9,067 bases of DNA from Spirochaetales bacterium. Its GTDB lineage: Bacteria; Spirochaetota; Spirochaetia; DSM-27196; PWMO01. How positions within the stretch are numbered: position 1 is the first letter of the stretch; the number at the start of each line of letters is the position of its first letter. The stretch spans positions 1 to 9,067 of the forward strand of contig SLTF01000194.1 in the NCBI GenBank assembly GCA_007130025.1, written 5' to 3'. Of the stretch, positions 1-6,575 are shown one piece after another. The translations under genes were made by a program, and so were the position numbers. The notes under the pieces are model-generated. The model searched no databases. It was not told where the DNA came from and saw nothing but the letters and a program-made list of their open reading frames with translations.

Positions 1-45
1 TGCGATCGCGGCTCGTGCGATCACCGCTCGTGCGATCGCGACCGA
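1..45. repeat. 15-bp tandem repeat, about three units, inside rimO
   Basis: Three consecutive 15-nt units (1-15, 16-30, 31-45) share TGCGATC at the left, and the first two share GCTCG at the right; unit 3 ends differently. On the coding strand this gives a five-residue period (RDRTS / GDRTS / RDR). It lies where RimO proteins normally continue from the QD..xxGRD segment. The repeat reaches the window edge, so its full length is unknown. Confidence 0.7.
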
Positions 46-652
46 AGGCGCTGAAGTCCTGCGAGACGAGGGTGATCTCGAAGACGCCGCGCGAGAGCAA
101 CTCGCGCACCTCGGCAACCACGTCTTCCACGCTTCGGCTCTGCAGGCCGCCGCGAATGCTCGGAATGGCGCAGAAGGTGCAGCGGGAATCGCAGCCCTCG
201 GAGATCTTGACGTAGGCGCTGCCGGGGAAGGACAGCAACCGTCCTCGCCGCGGGATGGGGCCGCGTTCGGTGGGGACCAGAATTGCACGACGGCCGGCGA
301 TCAGCTCCGACGCAATCTCGGGTACGCGGGCCGGAGCGCGGTTTCCAAAGACACCGGTGAGTTCCGGCATGTCGCGAAAAAGGTCCTCCGCATAGCGTTG
401 CGAGAGGCAGCCCGCCATCAGGAGGGGAATCCGCGGGAATGCGCGACGAAAGCCAAAGGCGACCTCGATCGACTCTTCCTTGGCGGAATCAATGAACCCA
501 CAGCTGTTAACGATGATCAGTCCGGCGGTCTCCGGACTCTTGGCGATGGTCCAACCGGCGCCTTCAAGCGCCGCGATCATGATCTCCGCGTCAACCTGAT
601 TCTTGGAGCAGCCGAGGTTTTCGATGAAGAAGGATGGAGCGGTAGATGACAA
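1..652 (-). CDS. rimO: Ribosomal protein uS12 methylthiotransferase RimO (3' end beyond window)
   Basis: RimO is a cytoplasmic radical-SAM enzyme that methylthiolates an aspartate of ribosomal protein uS12, using two 4Fe-4S clusters. The first 217 codons are visible. The N-terminal MTTase domain has its three cluster cysteines at about C15 (LGCSKNQVDAE), C51 (VNSCGFID) and C82 (MAGCLSQ). The radical-SAM motif CxxxCxxC is at C154/C158/C161 (GCDSRCTFCAIPSIRGG). The IPSIRG and SRSVEDVV segments favour RimO over MiaB. The only suitable start upstream of C15 is TTG at 652-650; an in-frame TGA, which is also the stop of the preceding gene, lies just before it. No strong Shine-Dalgarno is visible. 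The start lies 21 nt after the RodZ-like gene, so it is probably co-transcribed. At the window edge, after LVSQDFSAFGRD, the protein runs into a short RDRTS-type repeat encoded by a 15-bp tandem repeat. The remainder, including the TRAM domain, is outside the window. Confidence 0.9.
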   Translation of the reverse strand, partial: MSSTAPSFFIENLGCSKNQVDAEIMIAALEGAGWTIAKSPETAGLIIVNSCGFIDSAKEESIEVAFGFRRAFPRIPLLMAGCLSQRYAEDLFRDMPELTGVFGNRAPARVPEIASELIAGRRAILVPTERGPIPRRGRLLSFPGSAYVKISEGCDSRCTFCAIPSIRGGLQSRSVEDVVAEVRELLSRGVFEITLVSQDFSAFGRDRTSGDRTSRDR

Positions 653-673
653 CGGAACTGCTCTGAATACCGG

Positions 674-1765
674 TCAGTAGACCGGAACGAGTTCGAGCCG
701 CGCGTTACCGGGACCTTCGACCCAGCCGATCAGGGCCGCGGAGACCTGACCGGCACTGCCCAGGGAGACCTCACGGCCTTCAACGGTGACGCGGGTTGCC
801 CCGGCGTTGGACGTCCACAGTTGGGCGCTGTTCTGAGCGGTGACTTGCACGCTCTGACCGCTCTGAAAGAACCGTTCCGTCCTGGTGGTACCGTCCACCA
901 GCGTGCGGAGCATGGTGGGACCGGTGAATTGAATAGAGAGCGTGATCGCGCGTTGCGCGGGGAACTCCGCGATCAGCGTTGCCTGACGTACCCGCGACGG
1001 CACGGTGGTGGTTCCGATGGCTTCGGTGCGCGTCGGTGATCCGACTGCGGCTACCGCCCCGTTTGTGGCTGAGGGGGACTGAACCAGGCGATCAAACCGC
1101 ACCACGGCGCTGCCGTCCGCAATCTCACGCACGATGATTCTCACATCGGACTGGCCGTCCTGGTTGATATCCAGGGCCTGCTCTTGCGCCGCAGCCAGCG
1201 TATGACGTCCGAAGGGCGTCTCGATGGTGAGGTTATCGGTGATGGCGGCAAGCATCAGCGGATAGGGTTCATCGCCCACGGTGACCCGGATGGTATCACC
1301 CTCGTTGAAACGGCGCTCCATCACCTCTTCGGTCATGGTGTACTGCTCGCCCACAATCCCTGCGGGAGCGGCTTCGCGGCGGGCGGCGCGCCGGGCCTGG
1401 AAGGCCTCGCCGGTAAGGTACAGCACGCCACCCGCAACCGCCGCGCCAAGCAGAATCACGACGGCCGCGGCAATCAGATAGGGCTTGGGGCTGCGCCGCA
1501 CCAGGAGCTCGCCGATGGGAGCGGGTTGCTCCTGAAGCTTGAGGTTCCGATAGAGAGACACGACCTCGCGGGAATCAAGATCAAGAAACTCGGCGTAGCT
1601 GCGCAGGAACCCAAGAAGGTAGGGCTCGCCGGGAAACTCGTCAAAGTCTTCAAGTTCGATGGCCTGAAGAAACCGCTTGGATATGTGCGTATCCCGGGCC
1701 ACCTGCTCGATGGTGTAGCCCTTGGCTTCCCGTGCGGCCTGAAACTTCGCGCCAATCGCTTCCAT
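674..1765 (-). CDS. RodZ-like helix-turn-helix membrane protein (HTH_25 / DUF4115)
   Basis: This is a 363-residue bitopic inner-membrane protein. Residues about 4-75 form a cytoplasmic HTH_25-type domain (AAREAKGYTIEQVARDT, then EPYLLGFLRSYAEFLDLD). A basic linker leads to one hydrophobic helix at about 96-118. A periplasmic region follows, ending in a beta-rich DUF4115-like domain at about 275-350 (FTGPTMLRTLVDGTTRTERFF, then GATRVTVEGREV). This is the RodZ architecture; RodZ links MreB filaments to the envelope elongation machinery. The rod-shape role is inferred from architecture, and many bacteria carry this protein type without a tested function. The ATG at 1765-1763 directly abuts the TAA of the lolA-like gene, with GAGG just upstream inside that gene, implying translational coupling. 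rimO follows after 21 nt. Confidence 0.8.
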   Translation of the reverse strand: MEAIGAKFQAAREAKGYTIEQVARDTHISKRFLQAIELEDFDEFPGEPYLLGFLRSYAEFLDLDSREVVSLYRNLKLQEQPAPIGELLVRRSPKPYLIAAAVVILLGAAVAGGVLYLTGEAFQARRAARREAAPAGIVGEQYTMTEEVMERRFNEGDTIRVTVGDEPYPLMLAAITDNLTIETPFGRHTLAAAQEQALDINQDGQSDVRIIVREIADGSAVVRFDRLVQSPSATNGAVAAVGSPTRTEAIGTTTVPSRVRQATLIAEFPAQRAITLSIQFTGPTMLRTLVDGTTRTERFFQSGQSVQVTAQNSAQLWTSNAGATRVTVEGREVSLGSAGQVSAALIGWVEGPGNARLELVPVY

Positions 1766-2476
1766 TTAGCCCTCGTTTTCAAACAGGAAGTTATTCAGGC
1801 GGTTTGCACCCGGCGGTGGCGTGTAATCAAATCGGGTGGACGGGATGCTCTGGTTGAGGCGCACATCGCGGAAGTCAAAGCGGACTTCATCGAAGTTTGG
1901 GGTGATCCCCTCGATCCGTCGAATAACCAGGTTATCGTCGATGGAAAGAATGAGCTGACGAAACCCCTCGTTGGTATTGCGCCAGTCCAGACGGAGTTTG
2001 GTCACCATCACGGACGAACCTTCATCCAGTGGAACCGGAGCCGGTCCGTGCAGGTAGGCGATGCTGTAGTTGGCGCGCATGAGCCGCAATCCCTGACTGG
2101 TGGCAAGTCCACCGACGTTCTGCTCGCGGCGGCGGAGCGTCTGCTGCAGGGTTACGTTATGTCGCGGAACGTGAATCATCAGCGTTTCACCGTCCGAGAC
2201 CAGCACCTGATTCTCCGGCGAGGTGAAATCAATCCGCACCAGGTTCGGGCGACGGTAGAAGAGCGTCCCTTCCATGCGCTCGCTTCCATTGCGCATGACG
2301 ATGGTGGCAACGTAGTCATCGATGGTGGCGTAGCGTTCCGCAACGGCGTCAAAGAACCGGGGGGCGGTCAAGAGTTCCTGCGCAGAAAGCGCAGCGATTG
2401 GCACACAGACAAACACAACAAGAGCCAGCAGGCGGCTCACCGTGTGGAGATGTTCAGAATGAGTTCGAGATTTCAT
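1766..2476 (-). CDS. LolA-like periplasmic outer-membrane lipoprotein carrier
   Basis: The protein is 236 residues with the chosen start. LolA collects lipoproteins released by LolCDE and carries them across the periplasm to the outer membrane. The N-terminus is a signal peptide: charged MKSRTHSEHLHTVSR, then a hydrophobic core LLALVVFVCVPIAAL, with likely cleavage after ALSA (about residue 32). The mature part shows the LolA pattern: FFDAVAERYATIDDY, then GTLFYRRPNLVRIDFTSPENQ, VLVSDGETLMIHVPRHN, and a late strand with RRIEGITPNFDEVRFDF. The ATG at 2476-2474 is chosen because AAGGA lies 6 nt upstream and the signal peptide begins there; in-frame upstream ATGs at 2506 and 2524 would add an unlikely extension. 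It sits 44 nt after the UVR-motif gene, and its stop abuts the RodZ-like start. Spirochaete LolA-type proteins are divergent, so family membership is more certain than exact substrate. Confidence 0.8.
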   Translation of the reverse strand: MKSRTHSEHLHTVSRLLALVVFVCVPIAALSAQELLTAPRFFDAVAERYATIDDYVATIVMRNGSERMEGTLFYRRPNLVRIDFTSPENQVLVSDGETLMIHVPRHNVTLQQTLRRREQNVGGLATSQGLRLMRANYSIAYLHGPAPVPLDEGSSVMVTKLRLDWRNTNEGFRQLILSIDDNLVIRRIEGITPNFDEVRFDFRDVRLNQSIPSTRFDYTPPPGANRLNNFLFENEG

Positions 2477-2520
2477 GGGCGTTCCTTCACTTCCAATTGA
2501 CACCATATGCGAAGCTTTTG

Positions 2521-3273
2521 TCAAGGCGAGTCGCCCATCCGGCGCAATCGGTCACGGATCTCGGCGGCGCGCTCGTAGTTTTCGTCGTCAACCGCTTTTT
2601 GCAGCTCCGCTTCCAACTCGTTGATGGGGCCGGACGCCTGCTCGTCGATCTGGCGAAGTGCCGACCGCAGGTAGTTGATCGAGCGAATTCGTTCAAACTG
2701 AAACGCGGGCGACTCGATCTCCTCGAGTGACTCAATCTCCTGAATTGCCTTGGTGAGAACCGTTTGCGCAACATCGCGAACCTGGTTCTGAATGGACAGC
2801 ATGGCCCGCGCCATGGCGTTCATCCGCAGGATGTAGGGCTTGAACTGCAGAACCGCGTTTCGGTCACTGTCATCCGAGCAGTACCGCTCGAGCAGCCGAC
2901 AAAGCTTGAGATTGTGTCCCGTATCGCGAGCAACGCGGGCAAAGTCGTTGAGCTGGAAGAGCAACAGGTAGCGGTAGTAAAAGAGCAGTCCCTCGTTATG
3001 CAGGGCGGTTGCATCGTCGTGACCCAGCTCGAACTCGCTGTCGCTTCCGTAATGCGACACGTGCGCGGCGACCCGGTCCTCCACCTCTTCGACAAAGCTC
3101 TCCTTCTCGAAGGGGCGAGCGCCGTCGGGTCTGCCGTCGAGTTCGTACTGCTCGACGCCCAGGGGCAGGCGCACCTGCAGCACCTGCCTGCCGTCTTCGG
3201 CGGCAACGATCCGGAGGGTGTTGTCGGGGTCGTACGCCCACGAAGCAAGAAACGGTGTCAGATCTCCACTCAT
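2521..3273 (-). CDS. UVR-motif protein with an uncharacterised N-terminal domain
   Basis: This is a 250-residue predicted cytoplasmic protein with no signal peptide. The only motif I recognise is a C-terminal UvrB/UvrC (UVR) helical hairpin at about 216-247 (PINELEAELQKAVDDENYER, then AAEIRDRLRRM). In UvrB and UvrC this hairpin mediates pairing; it also occurs in ClpC/McsA-type proteins as an interaction module. Residues 1-65 look like a small beta-rich domain (SWAYDPDNTLRIVAAEDGRQ and following). Residues about 85-210 are helical and hydrophobic in patches (LLFYYRYLLLFQLNDFARV), with only two cysteines, so no zinc-finger pairs as in McsA. The function is unknown, and repair should not be assumed from the UVR motif alone. 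The ATG at 3273 has no clear Shine-Dalgarno but has -10-like sequence directly upstream, so a leaderless or nearly leaderless mRNA is possible. It heads the lolA-rodZ-rimO run. Confidence 0.75.
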   Translation of the reverse strand: MSGDLTPFLASWAYDPDNTLRIVAAEDGRQVLQVRLPLGVEQYELDGRPDGARPFEKESFVEEVEDRVAAHVSHYGSDSEFELGHDDATALHNEGLLFYYRYLLLFQLNDFARVARDTGHNLKLCRLLERYCSDDSDRNAVLQFKPYILRMNAMARAMLSIQNQVRDVAQTVLTKAIQEIESLEEIESPAFQFERIRSINYLRSALRQIDEQASGPINELEAELQKAVDDENYERAAEIRDRLRRMGDSP

Positions 3274-3328
3274 CTGTACTATAATATACGAACCCTGTAC
3301 CCGTTCGCATACACCCGAGGGAGGCGTG
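3274..3328. promoter_or_regulatory. Divergent promoter region between UVR-motif gene and UMP kinase
   Basis: This 55-nt gap holds a perfect plus-strand TATAAT at 3280-3285. It would start transcription around 3291-3293 and give a leader of about 37 nt for the kinase. A matching -35 is weak (GTGTCA at 3255-3260, 19-nt spacing). On the minus strand the same bases read TATTAT (3286-3281) or TATATT (3288-3283), placing a start almost on the ATG at 3273. The two -10 elements overlap, so the two transcripts probably compete. Confidence 0.5.
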
Positions 3329-4009
3329 ATGACCGTTGTAATCTCCGTGGGCGGATCGATTGTATCGCCCGATGATGTAGACCGCGAGTTCTTGAGCGCG
3401 TTCTGTCGCACCGTACGCACCTTTGTCGCCGACGGCGGTCGCCGTATGATTCTGATCACCGGGGGAGGCGCCCCGGCTCGACGTTACCAGCAGGCCTATC
3501 GCGCGGTAGTTGAGGCGCCAAGCCATCACGCCCTCGACACCATCGGGATCGCCGCCACCCGGATCAACGCCACCCTGCTCCACGCGGCGCTCTCTGATGT
3601 GACGGCCGAGCCGGTGGTTACCGAACCCGACCGGGTAACCGGATTCACCGGGCCGGTACTGGTAGCCGGCGGATGGAAGCCGGGCTTCTCCACCGACTTT
3701 GTTGCGGTGACGCTCGCCGAGGCGTGCGGCGCGCGGCAGGTCATCAACCTCTCCAACATCGACAAGGTGTACAGCGCGGATCCACGAAAAGACCCCAGCG
3801 CCGTGCCGCTTGACCGGGTCTCCTGGGACGACTTCCGCGCGCTCGTGGGATCGGACTGGGTTCCCGGCGCCAACCTGCCCTTTGATCCGGTTGCCACGCG
3901 CCGGGCGGCCGAGCTCGGGCTTCAGGTGATTGCCGCGGGAAAGGACATCGCCAACCTGGAGAACATCCTCGCCGGCCGCCCCTTCGTGGGCACTACCATC
4001 GGCGGCTGA
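3329..4009 (+). CDS. pyrH: UMP kinase, archaeal-like short form
   Basis: The enzyme phosphorylates UMP to UDP with ATP in pyrimidine nucleotide synthesis, in the cytoplasm. The protein is 226 residues of the amino-acid-kinase fold. Visible motifs are the N-terminal glycine loop SVGGSI (6-11), the second loop TGGGAPARRY (44-53), the UMP-site helix DTIGIAATRINA (70-81), GGWKPGFSTD (114-123), the nucleotide-binding stretch NLSNIDKVYSADPRKDP (140-156) and PGANLPFDPVA (179-189). The pattern and length match the archaeal-type UMP kinase subfamily better than the roughly 240-residue hexameric PyrH of most bacteria. The ATG at 3329 follows GAGGGAGG (3317-3324); an in-frame GTG at 3326 is an alternative. 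Transcription probably starts at the TATAAT at 3280. It is divergent from the UVR-motif gene and convergent with the lipoprotein gene. Confidence 0.88.
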   Translation: MTVVISVGGSIVSPDDVDREFLSAFCRTVRTFVADGGRRMILITGGGAPARRYQQAYRAVVEAPSHHALDTIGIAATRINATLLHAALSDVTAEPVVTEPDRVTGFTGPVLVAGGWKPGFSTDFVAVTLAEACGARQVINLSNIDKVYSADPRKDPSAVPLDRVSWDDFRALVGSDWVPGANLPFDPVATRRAAELGLQVIAAGKDIANLENILAGRPFVGTTIGG

Positions 4010-4016
4010 CCCATCA

Positions 4017-4030
4017 GCGCCCGGCGGCGC
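4017..4030 (+). terminator. Possible weak terminator hairpin after pyrH
   Basis: A perfect 5-bp stem, GCGCC/GGCGC with loop CGGC, lies in the 29-nt gap between the convergent pyrH and lipoprotein genes. It is followed on the plus strand only by GTTCGGTTTC, a poor T tract. The opposite strand has no T tract. Confidence 0.3.
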
Positions 4031-4038
4031 GTTCGGTT

Positions 4039-5628
4039 TCAGCGGGCGGCAACTGCCGCCCGCACGCGTTCGAGCGCGTCGCGGTCTGCCGGTGAGAGGG
4101 AGTCCATCTGCGGATGGAGGCGCCCGATGGAAATCAGGGCCCACGCGGTTGACGCGGGGTCAGCGGCGGGATCCATCCACCGGGCGGCGTTCTCGACATC
4201 TCCAACGCGAGCGAATGTCCGGGCAACCGCCCCGGCGGTCCGCGCGTTGGAGATTGCCGTAGCCGCTCCCCCGGGGGCAAGGGAACTCCGCAGGATCGCC
4301 CGCGCGTCGGCGAGAACCGATGCGTCGGCCGGCGCTCCACCGGTGAGCCCCGCGGCCAGCAACTCCTGGGCAAAGGCAAGCGCCACCTCTTCTCGAACCC
4401 TCCCTGCGGGCAGATCGGAGAGGAAGGTTTCGGCCCGCCCCCGCTCGCGCGAGCGCGCATAGACGGCCATGACCCGACGACCGGCGGCTATCTGCGCGTC
4501 GGGATCGGGGATCTGCAGGGTGACCGATGCGGCACCGTTGGCCTGAATGACCGCAAGATCGGTATCGCCGATCCCAAGGTAGCCGGAGGCAACGTCGGTC
4601 ATTGCGCGGACGCGGCCGGCCCGGTCGTCTACCAGCGACGCTTCCCGCACCGCCCGCGAGAAGAAGATGTAGGCCGCCGAACGGGCACCCTCCCGGCCAA
4701 ACCCCACCGCAACACCCGACAGCCCCTGTGCCCGCGTCGCCGGATCGTCGATGCGTTCAACCAGCTCGACCGCGGTCAACTGCTGAGAGAGCAGGACCAC
4801 CATGTCGATCATCTGCAGCAGGTATGGTGCTGCGGCCGGCCCCGGCGCTCCGTTTCCGCTGCGGCGAACCTCCTCCATCGCAGCATCCACCGCGGTAATC
4901 GCTGCGTCGCGGTTGTCGGTGCGGTAGTGGGCAACCGCGAGGGTACCAATTGCGGCCGCCCGCTGCCACGGGTCGGCAAGCGAGCCCGCGGCGGGGATGG
5001 CCTGCTGCATGAGGGCGTTGGCCGTTCCCCGGTTTCCGGCGCGAAAGTAGCGTACCGCGGTGTCGGTGAGCAGGTTAACCCGAGTCCAGAGATCCTCGAT
5101 CACGAAGATCGATTGCACCACCCGCGTGAGCAGGTCGAAGCTTTCATCGCCTACCAGAAACGAGGCATTGATGATCGCCTCGAGCGCGGCTCCGCGCTCG
5201 GCTGCACCGGGAATCTCGGTCAGACGCGCAAACACGGCCTCGAGCACCTGCACGGCTTCGGCGGTTCGGCCAACCGCGGCGAATTGCACGGCGGTGTTGG
5301 CCGCGGCGGTTGCTGCCCGGGGGGTTGCGGGAGCAAACGGTACGAGGGCACGGGCGTAGTCGAGCAGGAGCGTCGCGTCGTCCGCAGCGCCCGTGGTCAG
5401 TGATGCGTCGGCCGCCTCATTTGCGAGCTCGATCCGTTCCGTAATGTCATCGACGCGGTCGAACAGCCGAACGGCAAGTCCGATCGGAGCGTCGGGGGTA
5501 GCGAGTCGGCGGGTATTCACCGCCGGAGGCAGTGCGTGCGGACCACCGGCGCAGCTCGCGAGGAGAGCCCAGCCCACGAAGAGGGCCGGCGCGAAGAACA
5601 ACACCGTTGGCTTCAGACGATACATCAT
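4039..5628 (-). CDS. Predicted lipoprotein with helical TPR-like repeats
   Basis: I do not recognise a named family. The 529-residue product begins with a lipoprotein signal: MMYRLKPTVL, a hydrophobic core, and lipobox LLASC with the acylated cysteine at residue 26. The mature part is almost entirely alanine-rich amphipathic helices in pairs, with a loose period near 40-45 residues. Units resemble RVNLLTDTAVRYFRAGNRGT followed by DPWQRAAAIGTLAVAHYRTD, and later RVRAMTDVASGYLGIGDTDL. This TPR-like solenoid suggests a protein-interaction scaffold at the periplasmic face of a membrane (inference). No catalytic motif is visible. Two adjacent ATGs (5628 and 5625) compete; the AGGA upstream is 3 and 6 nt away respectively, so 5625 is slightly better spaced. 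It is convergent with pyrH, and the 109-residue gene lies upstream on the same strand after a 109-nt gap holding a GC hairpin. A weak promoter (TTGGGA, 18 nt, TATCTT) may lie in that gap. Confidence 0.75.
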   Translation of the reverse strand: MMYRLKPTVLFFAPALFVGWALLASCAGGPHALPPAVNTRRLATPDAPIGLAVRLFDRVDDITERIELANEAADASLTTGAADDATLLLDYARALVPFAPATPRAATAAANTAVQFAAVGRTAEAVQVLEAVFARLTEIPGAAERGAALEAIINASFLVGDESFDLLTRVVQSIFVIEDLWTRVNLLTDTAVRYFRAGNRGTANALMQQAIPAAGSLADPWQRAAAIGTLAVAHYRTDNRDAAITAVDAAMEEVRRSGNGAPGPAAAPYLLQMIDMVVLLSQQLTAVELVERIDDPATRAQGLSGVAVGFGREGARSAAYIFFSRAVREASLVDDRAGRVRAMTDVASGYLGIGDTDLAVIQANGAASVTLQIPDPDAQIAAGRRVMAVYARSRERGRAETFLSDLPAGRVREEVALAFAQELLAAGLTGGAPADASVLADARAILRSSLAPGGAATAISNARTAGAVARTFARVGDVENAARWMDPAADPASTAWALISIGRLHPQMDSLSPADRDALERVRAAVAAR

Positions 5629-5694
5629 ACATCCTGTCTTCCAGAAGATATCAACTCGTTGTCTGAATTCCCAAGGGTGTTCTCAAAGTTGTGC

Positions 5695-5714
5695 TTTTTT
5701 GGCCCTTTCGGGCC
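5695..5714. repeat. GC hairpin with a T tract on its left side
   Basis: GGCCC (5701-5705) and GGGCC (5710-5714) form a perfect 5-bp stem around TTTC, immediately preceded by six Ts (5695-5700). It lies between the stop of the 109-residue gene and the start of the lipoprotein gene. A minus-strand transcript would carry the hairpin followed by As; a plus-strand transcript would have Us before it. Neither is a standard intrinsic terminator, although the hairpin could still stabilise a 3' end. Confidence 0.4.
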
Positions 5715-5737
5715 GAAGGTCGGGCGAATGGCGGCGA

Positions 5738-6067
5738 TTATGCCGGTTGCAGCAGCAGTTTGCCGTAGGAGTCGTCGCCGGGAACCAGTACGAGACGCAC
5801 CTTCCGCGCCTTTCCGAGCTTCTCGGCGGTCTTCAGACTCATCTCCACGGTGCCCATTCGGCATTCGTTTTTCAGGTAGAGCGTACCAAACACGTTCGCT
5901 CCACTGCCGTCGACAAACTGCTCAGGCGTGCAGCCGGCAAATATCCGCACGACGTGCGAGAGCGTCATCAACCCGAGATCGTATCCGTCGTTGGGATGAA
6001 TGTTGATCGTTTTCTCGTCGAACGAATAGTCTCCAAGAACCGACAATTCTGCCGTCTGCTTCGCCAC
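5738..6067 (-). CDS. Small conserved-looking protein of unknown function
   Basis: I do not recognise this 109-residue protein. It has no signal peptide or membrane segment and is predicted cytoplasmic and mixed alpha/beta. Features seen are an N-terminal stretch with NIHPNDGYDLGLMTLSHVVR, two cysteines (in FAGCTPEQF and KNECRMG), and a C-terminal part starting with a lysine-rich helix (SLKTAEKLGKARK) followed by hydrophobic strands (VRLVLVP, GKLLLQP). The start is GTG at 6067, supported by GAGG 7 nt upstream and a strong promoter at 6097-6126. The stop TAA is at 5740-5738. Base composition and third-position GC resemble the neighbours, so I see no sign of recent transfer. It diverges from the 129-residue gene. 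Confidence 0.65.
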   Translation of the reverse strand: MAKQTAELSVLGDYSFDEKTINIHPNDGYDLGLMTLSHVVRIFAGCTPEQFVDGSGANVFGTLYLKNECRMGTVEMSLKTAEKLGKARKVRLVLVPGDDSYGKLLLQPA

Positions 6068-6096
6068 GCCAGCCTCGCTTGAATGGGGTTTTGTGC

Positions 6097-6126
6097 ATTG
6101 TATGGGATCGATCCCCCCTTGGTCAA
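6097..6126 (-). promoter_or_regulatory. Sigma-70-type promoter for the 109-residue gene
   Basis: Read on the minus strand, TTGACC (6126-6121) and TACAAT (6102-6097) are separated by 18 nt, each matching 5 of 6 consensus bases. Transcription would start near 6090, leaving a leader of about 22 nt before the GTG at 6067 that contains the GAGG ribosome-binding site. Confidence 0.55.
6104..6115. promoter_or_regulatory. Perfect 12-bp palindrome, candidate operator
   Basis: GGGATCGATCCC reads the same on both strands and sits inside the spacer between the -35 and -10 of the minus-strand promoter. A dimeric regulator bound here could block transcription of the 109-residue gene and perhaps affect the divergent gene. 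No regulator gene is adjacent, and a chance palindrome is possible. Confidence 0.35.
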
Positions 6127-6156
6127 CGCGCGGTTTGGATGTATGCTGGAGTCACC

Positions 6157-6546
6157 ATGTACGGTTCAGAACGGTTTCGTCGACGCATCACCAAGCTTCC
6201 CAAGACCCATCCAGACGCCAAAGAGGCCGACCGGATCGACCTCGCCCGCGACGGCTTCGCCGGTTGCCTCCCCGGTCTGCCCGAAGAGATGCTGGACGAT
6301 GTATTCGAGTACTTTCACGATCGCAACGCTCCCCTCCTTCAGGACGATCACCGCCTCGGTGAATACAGCACCCGCATTGGTGCGGTGATCGACCTCTTCC
6401 TCGGCAGCTACGACCACGACGCCGACCCCCTCACCATCGACGAATGGCAGTTCATCCGCGAGTCGGTCGACGCCTTCGCGGTGGACATGGATATGAACAC
6501 CGTGAACTACATCATGACCCTGGTTGTGGACAAGGGCGCCTTGTAG
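6157..6546 (+). CDS. Small acidic protein of unknown function
   Basis: The product is 129 residues, predicted cytoplasmic, with no signal peptide or membrane helix. I do not recognise a family. The N-terminus is basic (MYGSERFRRRITKLPKTH) and the rest is strongly acidic and helical, with clusters such as PEEMLDDVFEYFHDRNAP, YDHDADPLTIDEWQFIRES and VDAFAVDMDMNTVNYIMTL. This gives an uneven charge layout. ATG at 6157 is chosen because GGAG (6148-6151) lies just upstream; the frame is open further back to 6079, but that stretch is intergenic in character and overlaps the divergent promoter. A possible promoter (TTGGTC 6119-6124, 17 nt, TATGCT 6142-6147) would start so close to the ATG that the Shine-Dalgarno would be lost, so I do not rely on it. 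The permease gene follows after 29 nt and may be co-transcribed. Confidence 0.65.
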   Translation: MYGSERFRRRITKLPKTHPDAKEADRIDLARDGFAGCLPGLPEEMLDDVFEYFHDRNAPLLQDDHRLGEYSTRIGAVIDLFLGSYDHDADPLTIDEWQFIRESVDAFAVDMDMNTVNYIMTLVVDKGAL

Positions 6547-6575
6547 CAGCGTAACGCGCCGCGCGAGGACACACC

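Noticed and set aside
1184..2500. A 438-codon plus-strand open frame opposite the lolA and RodZ-like genes
   Set aside because: It is antisense to two well-supported genes with signal peptide, HTH and membrane segments; long antisense frames are common in GC-rich coding DNA.
2996..4144. A 382-codon minus-strand open frame opposite pyrH
   Set aside because: It overlaps the UMP kinase and part of the UVR-motif gene, both of which have clear motifs, and its own translation is low-complexity Arg/Gly/Ala.
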